A stretch of DNA of 64,000 nt from Amphritea opalescens (lineage in GTDB: Bacteria > Pseudomonadota > Gammaproteobacteria > Pseudomonadales > Balneatricaceae): positions 62,001 through 126,000 of the forward strand of contig NZ_RQXW01000002.1 of the NCBI RefSeq assembly GCF_003957515.1. The letters run 5' to 3'. Both the position numbers and the translations under genes were made by a program. The notes beneath the pieces were generated by a model. That model was not told where the DNA came from. It made no database searches and worked only from the letters and a program-made list of their open reading frames with translations. Positions 43,119 to 51,249 of this stretch are shown here, piece by piece; the stretch's first letter is position 1, and each line of letters begins with the position of its first letter.

Positions 43119-44033
43119 ATGATGGCTATTGCCAAATCCCCGTCTAAGTTGACACTGCCGCAGGTTAATCCGGGTACGGCGACGGTTTTAGAGTACCTGA
43201 TCTATAAATTTCCACAGGTTGATGCGCACATTTGGCGACAGCGGGCGAGGGATGGCAAGTTACATTGGCACGACGGTAGTGCTATTACATCAGACTCGCC
43301 CTATCTGCCTCAGCAGCGGGTTTATTACTATCGGGAAGTGGCGAGTGAGCCGGTTATTCCGTTTAATGAGACGATTATATTTGCTGATGCCCATATATTG
43401 GTTGCCTATAAACCGCCCTTTCTGCCGGTGACGCCCGGTGGGGCCTATGTGAATGAGTGTTTGCAAAATCGTCTGCGGGCGGCGACGGGGATCGACAATC
43501 TCCATGCCCTGCACCGGATTGATCGGGTGACGACGGGGTTGGCGATGTTTTCGGTTAATTCGGATAGCCGCCATCTGTACCATCAGCTGTTTGCGTCTCG
43601 GGAGATGCACAAAACCTATCAAGCGATCGCCCGTATTGATGCTGATGAGCCTGTTATTGGCCAGCAATGGGAGGTAGTTAATCGGTTAGAAAACGGCGAT
43701 CCGCGATTTAGGATGCAGGTTGTGGATGGGACACCTAATAGCCATTCCCTGATTCGTTGTCTCGATCGGATTCAGGGTAGAGGGTTATTCGAGTTAGAAC
43801 CTATTACCGGTAAAACCCATCAACTGAGGGTGCATATGCAGACACTCGGTTGGCCGATTTTGCACGATCGCTATTATCCTGAATTGCAGCCAGAGTCTGC
43901 CGATAATTTTGCGCAACCTTTGCAGTTGTTGGCGCAGCAGCTACGTTTTATCGATCCGGTGACATCACAGCCTCGCGCTTTCCATTGTGGTTATCAAATG
44001 AACCTTAAGACCTTACTGTTGGATGAGGTGTAG
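43119..44033 (+). CDS. RluA-family pseudouridine synthase
   Basis: The 304-residue protein converts uridine to pseudouridine in rRNA or tRNA. The catalytic Asp is in LHALHRIDRVTTGLAMF near residue 143. KTYQAIARI near 180 and GKTHQLRVHMQTLGWPILHD near 250 are standard RluA motifs. HRIDRVTTG instead of HRLDRxTSG and the N-terminal part without an S4 motif set it in a less studied subgroup. The ATG at 43119 is chosen; a GTG at 43083 is in frame. It lies just after the tRNA cluster. The target base is unknown. Confidence 0.9.
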   Translation: MMAIAKSPSKLTLPQVNPGTATVLEYLIYKFPQVDAHIWRQRARDGKLHWHDGSAITSDSPYLPQQRVYYYREVASEPVIPFNETIIFADAHILVAYKPPFLPVTPGGAYVNECLQNRLRAATGIDNLHALHRIDRVTTGLAMFSVNSDSRHLYHQLFASREMHKTYQAIARIDADEPVIGQQWEVVNRLENGDPRFRMQVVDGTPNSHSLIRCLDRIQGRGLFELEPITGKTHQLRVHMQTLGWPILHDRYYPELQPESADNFAQPLQLLAQQLRFIDPVTSQPRAFHCGYQMNLKTLLLDEV

Positions 44034-44236
44034 ATGTGGGGCTATGGCGGGACTGCGGTATAGCCATTGTTGTGTTCGGCTAAGGTTTCTAGTGGACCTA
44101 TAGGCCGAAGCAAGCGGTTCTTAGCCCGTTTAGCGAGCCTTTTGGGCCGGTTTACATTGTTCTTTGCTGATTATTCATGGACACTCAAACAAGATGGGAT
44201 GCCTTAAAGGTATCATGATGTCATCTTGAAAAAGGA

Positions 44237-45856
44237 ATGGGGATTATTAAATCTTTTCTTTTTGCGCTTCTTTTCGTTGGCTTGGCTGCCGCTCTTCGGC
44301 TGTGGCCGCTGCATGAGCTAGCCCCCGAGTGGGTGTGGCTTACCTTCTATCCTGCGGTATTTGCGGCGGCGTTCTATTTGGGTGCGCAGGCGGGGTGGCT
44401 GGCGATCCTTCTGTCCTGTTTGATCGTGACTTTGCTGTTGCCAGTATGGCCGATGCCGTCCTCGATGGGTGCTGGGATCGATCTTGTGGGGGCGGGGCTG
44501 TTTGCGTCAATTAGTGGTTTTGTTGTCTACCTTGTTGACCGACTGCGGCATACCCAGCAGGCCCTCAAGCAGTCTGAGCAGGCATTGCAAGCAAGTACCC
44601 AGCGGGAAGCCTTTACGCGATCGATCCTTAACGCTATGCCCAGTATGATCGGTTATTGGGATCGTGACTTACGCTGCCGTGAAGCTAATGATGCTTATAT
44701 GGAGTGGTTTGGCCGTCCGCCCGAGAAGATTATCGGTCTTACGTTCAAGGAGTTGACGGGCGAACAGCTATTTACCCTGAATGAACCTTATATACAGGGA
44801 GTGCTCGCTGGCGAGCCGCAACGCTTTGAGCGCACGTTAAGTAAAGCCAACGGCAATGATGGTCATATTATTGGTCACTATATTCCTGACTTCGATGTCG
44901 ATGGTACGGTCAAGGGGTTTTCTATTCTAGCCAGCGAAGTGACTGTGCTTAAAGAAACCGCGGAGGCGCTTAAGTTAGCGGCGTGTGTGTTTGATAATAC
45001 CCTCGATGGCGTACTGATTACCGATACCCACGGAGTTATTCTATCGGTCAACCCTGCGTTTACCGAGATAACGGGCTATACCGCCGAAGAAGCGGCTGGG
45101 CAGACCCCGCGCATGCTGCAATCAAGCCAGTATGATCAGGCCTTCTATGCGGCTATGTGGCAGGAGATTACCCGCAATAGCCGCTGGAGTGGCGAGATAT
45201 GGAGTCGTCGTAAAGACGGTGATCTCTACCTAGAGCGTCTGACGATCAGCATGGTGCGTGATGTGGACGGTAAGCCGGTTCGTTATATCTCGGTGTTTAA
45301 TGATATTACGGCGCTGAGGCGTAAAGATGAACATATCAAGCATTTGGCGTTTCATGATGGTTTGACGGACCTGCCCAATCGTACTCTGTTGATGGATCGC
45401 ATCAGCCAAAAGCTGGTCAGCGTCCAACGTGAAGAGTGCCATGTGGCGCTGATGTTTCTCGACCTCGATGGCTTTAAACCGGTTAATGACCGTTTTGGCC
45501 ATAATGTCGGCGACTATCTGTTAAAAGAGGTGGCGAAGAGGCTTCTCGCCCTGGTACGTGAATCAGACACCGTCGCCCGAGTGGGTGGAGATGAGTTTAT
45601 ATTTATTCTGAATAATCCAGAAGGTCGAGATGAGATCAACGAGATCGCTCATCGGGTGATAAGCTCGATCAATGAGCCTATCGACGTCTGCGGTGAGGTG
45701 CTGCATATCGGCGCATCAGTGGGTATTTCTCAATATCCAGCGGATGGGCATACGTCGACAGAGCTTATTAAAAATGCCGATACGGCGATGTATGAAGCCA
45801 AGCGTCGAGGACGAAACAATGTGCGTTTCTTCTCATCTGATGGCGACAGCCGTTAA
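44237..45856 (+). CDS. Membrane PAS-PAS-GGDEF diguanylate cyclase
   Basis: The 539-residue protein has three to four N-terminal membrane helices (1-105; a compact DUF4118-like domain is possible). A PAS domain (130-245) is followed by a second PAS (255-370) with EITGYTAEEAAGQTPRMLQSSQYD. The C-terminal GGDEF has LTDLPNRTLLMDR and the intact VARVGGDEFIFIL near 453. There is no EAL domain, so it should be a cyclase. An RxxD inhibitory site is not obvious. At the chosen ATG the AAAAAGGA ribosome site is only one base away, so the true start may be a non-ATG codon just downstream. Confidence 0.88.
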   Translation: MGIIKSFLFALLFVGLAAALRLWPLHELAPEWVWLTFYPAVFAAAFYLGAQAGWLAILLSCLIVTLLLPVWPMPSSMGAGIDLVGAGLFASISGFVVYLVDRLRHTQQALKQSEQALQASTQREAFTRSILNAMPSMIGYWDRDLRCREANDAYMEWFGRPPEKIIGLTFKELTGEQLFTLNEPYIQGVLAGEPQRFERTLSKANGNDGHIIGHYIPDFDVDGTVKGFSILASEVTVLKETAEALKLAACVFDNTLDGVLITDTHGVILSVNPAFTEITGYTAEEAAGQTPRMLQSSQYDQAFYAAMWQEITRNSRWSGEIWSRRKDGDLYLERLTISMVRDVDGKPVRYISVFNDITALRRKDEHIKHLAFHDGLTDLPNRTLLMDRISQKLVSVQREECHVALMFLDLDGFKPVNDRFGHNVGDYLLKEVAKRLLALVRESDTVARVGGDEFIFILNNPEGRDEINEIAHRVISSINEPIDVCGEVLHIGASVGISQYPADGHTSTELIKNADTAMYEAKRRGRNNVRFFSSDGDSR

Positions 45857-45982
45857 GGTTGCTCTCGCTTAAGCGCTGTTATGTCAGCCTCTAAAAGCAG
45901 CCGCTACTATCCCTTCGTTTTCATTGATCATTTTGTTGTCCGGCTATGGGAGCGCGCCTGACTTAATTCAGAAAAGGTCTTA

Positions 45983-47284
45983 TTACTGTTCCGTTATACC
46001 GGCATAGAGCCAAATCACCGCAAAGCCAACGGTGAGCATCGTCGGGCCGTAGTACCGGTTGAATTTCATGAGGGTGAGAGCAGATAAGCCATAACGAGAC
46101 TGCAAGCTGAGCTGAACACCGGAAAAAGGCGATAAGCCAACGCCGATCGACCAGCTCAGTAGTAGGGTGATACCCAGTAGGTTCGGGTCGCTAACGCTAG
46201 GCATCAAGATGCTGCCCGCCAGTACTGCAGTAGTGACGGGGTGCATGCCGATCAAGGCTAACCCCACCAAGGCGAGTAGTGTTAGGCAAGCTTCTGGCGC
46301 GGTGAAATGTTCCGGTGCTAAACGTATCTGTAGTGACTCTAATAGGGCAGCGACGCCCGCGGCCATGACGGCGGCGGCAAGAAAGAGAGTGACTTCGCTG
46401 CCCAGTTTTGGCAGTCCTTCATCTACATGAAGCTTGAGCAAGTTAATGCTGTTCATACCCTGCTTGATGGATAGATAGACTAAGACGAACAGGATGGCGA
46501 TCAGGGTGACTAATGTCATGACCGATAGCTCGGGCCAACGCCAATGGGCAGCCATCACGAGAACCGCTAGCAGTAGCGGCATCCATAACGCCTTAAAGTG
46601 CATCGGGTAGCCCTGAGCATGCGAAGTGTCGGGATGACATGCGATCTGCCAGCTACTCAATAATAAGCCGATCAGCGCGGTTGGCAGACCATAGAGCATC
46701 AGCGTGCCCAGTTGCGCCCCAGGGGCACTGATCAAGACGACCCCCATTGATGCAAAGAAGGGTGACCAGATAGCGCAGTTACTGAATGCCCGTAACAGTG
46801 TGAGTCCCTGTATGGGGGTTAACGGCTGGCGGGCACTGAGTCGATCACCAACAATCATTACCGACGACATATTAATAACAGCAGCAATGAGATGGCTGCC
46901 GAAGAGCGTATTGAGCAGCGCCTTCCGCCCTGTGGGTAGCTGCTCGTCACAGCGAATGTTGTTTGCGGCCACAATACGCAGAAAGCTGACGCCGATCAGC
47001 ATCGCAACCACCAACTGATTGGCTTCGATCGCTTTGAATAGATAGCGTGTATCGGCACCGTTAAGCAGGCCGAAAGTCAGGCCGATCACACCTACGGATA
47101 GGAGTATGACGCTCTGAATGAGTTGGTTAGGTTTCTGGTGGCGCAATAGTAAGGCTGCGGCGGCCCAAGCGGGAATGCCTGCGATATAGCCGGGAATGAT
47201 CTGGGTGAGTGCGGACAGGAGAGCCAGTAGCAGCATGAGCAGCAGTATCCAGCCGGTGATGGCGGTTGGTGAGGATTGATTCAT
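45983..47284 (-). CDS. Multi-spanning membrane permease of unassigned family
   Basis: The 433-residue protein is nearly all hydrophobic, with eleven to twelve predicted helices. Polar stretches such as GSHLIAAVINMSSVMIVGDRL near 128, FSNCAIWSPFFASMGVV near 168 and MHPVTTAVLAGSILMPSVSDP near 348 recall the split-helix organisation of ion-transporter superfamily carriers (dicarboxylate, arsenite or Na+/H+ type). I do not recognise a named family. The gene stands alone and is convergent with the GGDEF gene on its left. The ATG at 47284 lacks a clear ribosome site. A transporter is likely; the substrate is unknown. Confidence 0.65.
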   Translation of the reverse strand: MNQSSPTAITGWILLLMLLLALLSALTQIIPGYIAGIPAWAAAALLLRHQKPNQLIQSVILLSVGVIGLTFGLLNGADTRYLFKAIEANQLVVAMLIGVSFLRIVAANNIRCDEQLPTGRKALLNTLFGSHLIAAVINMSSVMIVGDRLSARQPLTPIQGLTLLRAFSNCAIWSPFFASMGVVLISAPGAQLGTLMLYGLPTALIGLLLSSWQIACHPDTSHAQGYPMHFKALWMPLLLAVLVMAAHWRWPELSVMTLVTLIAILFVLVYLSIKQGMNSINLLKLHVDEGLPKLGSEVTLFLAAAVMAAGVAALLESLQIRLAPEHFTAPEACLTLLALVGLALIGMHPVTTAVLAGSILMPSVSDPNLLGITLLLSWSIGVGLSPFSGVQLSLQSRYGLSALTLMKFNRYYGPTMLTVGFAVIWLYAGITEQ

Positions 47285-47847
47285 TGGTTGTCCATGCTGC
47301 TGAAAGTGCCGAGGGGCCGATCATACCGCTTAGTGACGGGGTAAATAAAGTTCTGTTTGTGGGCGCGAATGATCTGTGGCGGCGGATGAACTCAGGGTTT
47401 CAATGTACCGGCAGTAACAATGTGGTGCGAGGGACTGCGCAGTTTTGAGCGTTTTATCCTGAGTATCTTATCTAAATAGCTGTCTCTGGCCTGTTTATTG
47501 CTCTACCTTACAGACAGGATAAATGATGGCTGGTTATGCCCTGATGCAGTGCGCAGCTGTTGAGTTGAGTTGTTTTTATAGCGGCAGTGGTAATTATTCG
47601 CTCTGTGATGGTGCGTAGCTGGCTAGATTCAACTATTTTTACAGTAGTAACGTAAAACGCTACTTTTGATTACTTGCTTATCGAGTGTCAAAGGCAGCAC
47701 TATGATGTAAATCATTATCGTTTGTCACACTCAACGGTAATGATAGGCTTTTAGGCTGCCACCGCTTAGTCGGCAGTTGCTGAATTCAGCGCTATGTATA
47801 TTTTGTTTTTTCAGAATTAGGTTTCATATCGATCTACGGGGTACCGA
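47285..47847. other. Intergenic region before the transglutaminase operon
   Basis: The 563 bases carry no gene I can support. They hold a Fur-like box at 47701-47719 and, at 47646-47664, an imperfect palindrome (AGTA-ACGTAAAACGC-TACT). The region is long for this compact chromosome and is the probable regulatory region of the transglutaminase operon. Confidence 0.55.
47701..47719. promoter_or_regulatory. Candidate Fur box
   Basis: The 19 bases match the classical Fur sequence at 15 positions by eye; the right arm AATCATTATC is perfect. It lies about 130 bases before the transglutaminase operon. No iron-uptake gene is adjacent, so function is uncertain. Confidence 0.45.
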
Positions 47848-50800
47848 ATGGCTATACGAACCGCAATCCACCATATTACTGAATATCGCTTCGACAAAGC
47901 GGTCGAAATGTCTCCCCACACGATTAGGTTACGGCCGGCGGCGCACAGCCGTACGCCGATTAAGGCCTATTCGTTGAAAGTGAGCCCAGAAAATCACTTC
48001 ATTAATTGGCAGCAGGATCCATTTGGTAATTTCCTTGCGCGTATCGTCTTTCCGGAGAAGAGCGATCATCTGCGGGTAGAAGTCGAAGTTATCGCCGATA
48101 TGACGGTTATTAACCCGTTTGATTTCTTTCTCGAAGAGTATGCGGAAAAATTTCCCTTCAAATACGAGAAAGAGCTGCATTCAGAACTGAAACCCTATCT
48201 TGAGATCGCCGATCACGGACCTTTGATTCGTGAGTGGGTGCGTTCTGTGCCCCGTGAACCGATGCCGATGAATGATTTCTTGGTCTATCTGAATCAGCGG
48301 TTAGAGCAAGATATTGATTACAATATTCGTATGGAGCCTGGCGTTCAAAGTGGTGAAGAAACCCTTCAACTGAAGCGCGGTTCCTGTCGTGATACCGCTT
48401 GGTTGCTGGTGCAAATTCTGCGTCATTTAGGCTTGGCCGCGCGTTTCGCTTCCGGTTATCTGGTACAGCTGGTGGCCGATGTTAAAGCCTTGGATGGGCC
48501 TTCGGGCACCGAGACCGACTTCACTGACTTGCATGCTTGGTGTGAGGTCTTTATCCCCGGCGCGGGCTGGATTGGACTCGACCCAACCTCGGGCTTATTT
48601 GCCGGTGAAGGGCATATTCCGTTGGCCTGTACCCCATCGCCACGTTCGGCTGCACCCATCGCGGGGGGGATCGATCCTTGCGAGGTTGAATTTTCATACA
48701 GTAATGAAGTCGTCCGGATTCATGAAGATCCGCGCGTGACTAAACCATATACCGAGGAGCAGTGGGCCTATATTGAAGCCCTTGGTGAGGCGGTTGATCA
48801 AACATTGATCGAACAGGATGTCCGTTTGACCATGGGCGGTGAGCCGACCTTCGTGTCGATTGATGATATGGATGGCGCTCAATGGAATACGGAAGCGCTA
48901 GGCGATGAGAAGCTGAGCTTAGCGAAAGATCTACTGTTCCGCTTGCGGGAAAAATTTGCCCCCGGTGGGCTGCTGCATTACGGCCAAGGTAAGTGGTATC
49001 CCGGAGAAGAGGTGCCTCGTTGGGCCTTGGGTTGTTTCTGGCGTAATGATGGGCAGCCGCTGTGGCGTGAGCCTAAATTGCTGGCGCGGGTTGATAAAGA
49101 TTATGGCGTCACGCGTAAAATCGCGAAAAAGTTTGCCAAGAGTTTAGCTAAAAAAGCCGGATTGCCCACTTCGCGGGTCATACCTGCTTATGAAGATACG
49201 CTTTATTATCTGTGGAAAGAGCAGAGCCTGCCGGATAATGTTGATCCACTGAAGGCTGATTTGAAAGATGACTTGGAGCGCAAGAAACTAGCGCAACTGT
49301 TGTCGCAAGGTTTAGAGAAGCCGGTTGGTTTCTGTCTGCCATTAGGTTGGGATTATGGTGAGCAACATTGGCGCTCTAGCCCTTGGCCTCTGCGTCGGGA
49401 TACGCTTACGCTGATCCCCGGTGATTCACCGATTGGTTTGCGTTTGCCGCTTGATTCGTTACCGCTGGTCGCCGATGAAGCATTACATCGTGATCAGGGG
49501 CGTGATCCATTAGCACCGGCCGGTGAGCTGCCTGAAGCGGGTGCGAGTGCTGCTCTGTCAGCTGCTGATGCCGCCGACGCTGAGCCTGTGGATAAAGTTA
49601 CACAGCCGGTAGAAGTGGTACGCACCACGCTCTGTATTGAACCTCGTAATGGTTGTTTATATCTCTTCCTGCCTCCGTTGGAGCATTTAGAGCATTATGT
49701 TGCGCTGATCGAGCTGATTGAAGATACCGCGGCCGAGATGGATCTGCCGGTCGTCATTGAAGGCTATGAAGCGCCGAAAGATGATCGCTTACGTTGCTTC
49801 AAAGTAACCCCAGACCCCGGTGTTATTGAGGTGAATATTCACCCGTCGGATAACTGGCGTGATCTTTCCGATAATACGCAGATGTTGTATGAAGAGGCGC
49901 GTTTATCTCGACTTGGCGCTGAGAAGTTCATGCTCGACGGCCGACATACCGGCACCGGCGGTGGTAACCATATCACCTTGGGTGCGGCGACGGCTGCCGA
50001 TAGCCCGTTCCTACGCCGTCCCGATCTACTGCGCAGTTTTGTTACCTTTTGGCAGCACCATCCGGGGCTTTCATACCTATTCTCCGGCATGTTTATCGGC
50101 CCTACGAGCCAAGCACCCCGTGTGGATGAAGGCCGTGAAGAGATGTTGTATGAACTGGAAACCGCGTTTGATCTGATGCCCGATGGTATTGTGGATCAGC
50201 CGTGGTTGATCGATCGACTGATGCGTAACCTGTTGGTCGATATTACCGGTAATACTCACCGTTCAGAGTTCTGTATCGATAAGCTTTATTCGCCGGGACT
50301 ATCCTCTGGTCGACAGGGCTTATTAGAGTTCCGTGGTTTTGAGATGCCGCCTCATCCTCAGATGGCATTGGTGCAAGCGTTGCTCATCCGTTGTTTGATG
50401 GCGCGTTTCTGGCAGGAACCCTATAAGAAACCGTTGGTGCGTTGGGGTACTGAACTGCATGATCGCTTTATGATGCCACACTATGTTTGGGCGGATATTC
50501 GTGAAGTGGTTAAGGATCTGCAAGAGCATGGGATTCCTTTCCAGCAGGCGTGGTTGGCACCGTTTGAAGAGTTCCGTTTCCCCCATTATGGCAGCGTGAA
50601 CATTGATGATGTGCGGATCGAGTTACGCTGGGCGATCGAGCCTTGGCACGTGTTGGGCGAAGAAGTGGGTAGTTTCGGTACCGCGCGGTTTGTCGACTCA
50701 TCGGTTGAACGTCTACAGGTTAAAGTCGAAGGGTTAACGCCGGATCGTTATGTGCTGTCCTGTAATGGCCGTCGCTTACCTCTGCGATCGACTGGACGTC

Positions 50801-51198
50801 AGGGTGAATTCGTGGCGGCGGTGCGTTATAAAGCTTGGGCGCCGCAGTCGGCATTGCATCCGACCATTGGCGTGCATTCACCCCTAATCTTCGATCTGAT
50901 CGATACCTGGAATGGGCAGACCATTGGTGGCTGTAGCTATCATGTGGTGCATCCTGGTGGCCGTAGCTATGAAACCTTCCCGGTGAATGCGTTTGAGGCT
51001 GAATCTCGCCGAATTAATCGTTTTGGTAATACGGAGCATACACCGACCCTCGATACGAAGATGCAAATGCCTGAATTCAATGGGTTACGTGAGTTCTTCG
51101 TCAATCATGCGCCACCACGGCCGATGGCACCACCGGAGGAGCGACCTACAAATGAGTATCCACATACACTTGATCTACGTAGACAGATGGAAACCTAG
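47848..51198 (+). CDS. Large transglutaminase-fold / DUF2126 protein
   Basis: The 1116-residue protein has an N-terminal beta domain (IRTAIHHITEYRFDKAV). A transglutaminase-like domain follows with the Cys in LKRGSCRDTAWLLVQILRHLG near 178, His in DLHAWCEVFIPGAGW near 230 and Asp in GLDPTSG. A long DUF2126 region (about 290-1110) includes VRLTMGGEPTF near 325, GRHTGTGGGNHITLGA near 700 and a C-terminal beta-rich part. Such proteins occur with ATP-grasp and alpha-E proteins in a predicted peptide-tagging or amide-ligation system of unknown product. The ATG at 47848 begins the operon; three partner genes follow. Confidence 0.9.
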   Translation: MAIRTAIHHITEYRFDKAVEMSPHTIRLRPAAHSRTPIKAYSLKVSPENHFINWQQDPFGNFLARIVFPEKSDHLRVEVEVIADMTVINPFDFFLEEYAEKFPFKYEKELHSELKPYLEIADHGPLIREWVRSVPREPMPMNDFLVYLNQRLEQDIDYNIRMEPGVQSGEETLQLKRGSCRDTAWLLVQILRHLGLAARFASGYLVQLVADVKALDGPSGTETDFTDLHAWCEVFIPGAGWIGLDPTSGLFAGEGHIPLACTPSPRSAAPIAGGIDPCEVEFSYSNEVVRIHEDPRVTKPYTEEQWAYIEALGEAVDQTLIEQDVRLTMGGEPTFVSIDDMDGAQWNTEALGDEKLSLAKDLLFRLREKFAPGGLLHYGQGKWYPGEEVPRWALGCFWRNDGQPLWREPKLLARVDKDYGVTRKIAKKFAKSLAKKAGLPTSRVIPAYEDTLYYLWKEQSLPDNVDPLKADLKDDLERKKLAQLLSQGLEKPVGFCLPLGWDYGEQHWRSSPWPLRRDTLTLIPGDSPIGLRLPLDSLPLVADEALHRDQGRDPLAPAGELPEAGASAALSAADAADAEPVDKVTQPVEVVRTTLCIEPRNGCLYLFLPPLEHLEHYVALIELIEDTAAEMDLPVVIEGYEAPKDDRLRCFKVTPDPGVIEVNIHPSDNWRDLSDNTQMLYEEARLSRLGAEKFMLDGRHTGTGGGNHITLGAATAADSPFLRRPDLLRSFVTFWQHHPGLSYLFSGMFIGPTSQAPRVDEGREEMLYELETAFDLMPDGIVDQPWLIDRLMRNLLVDITGNTHRSEFCIDKLYSPGLSSGRQGLLEFRGFEMPPHPQMALVQALLIRCLMARFWQEPYKKPLVRWGTELHDRFMMPHYVWADIREVVKDLQEHGIPFQQAWLAPFEEFRFPHYGSVNIDDVRIELRWAIEPWHVLGEEVGSFGTARFVDSSVERLQVKVEGLTPDRYVLSCNGRRLPLRSTGRQGEFVAAVRYKAWAPQSALHPTIGVHSPLIFDLIDTWNGQTIGGCSYHVVHPGGRSYETFPVNAFEAESRRINRFGNTEHTPTLDTKMQMPEFNGLREFFVNHAPPRPMAPPEERPTNEYPHTLDLRRQMET

Positions 51199-51249
51199 TC
51201 CAGTCGTGGCATACTATGCGGCCTGAAATAACGTTGGTGTAGATACTTA

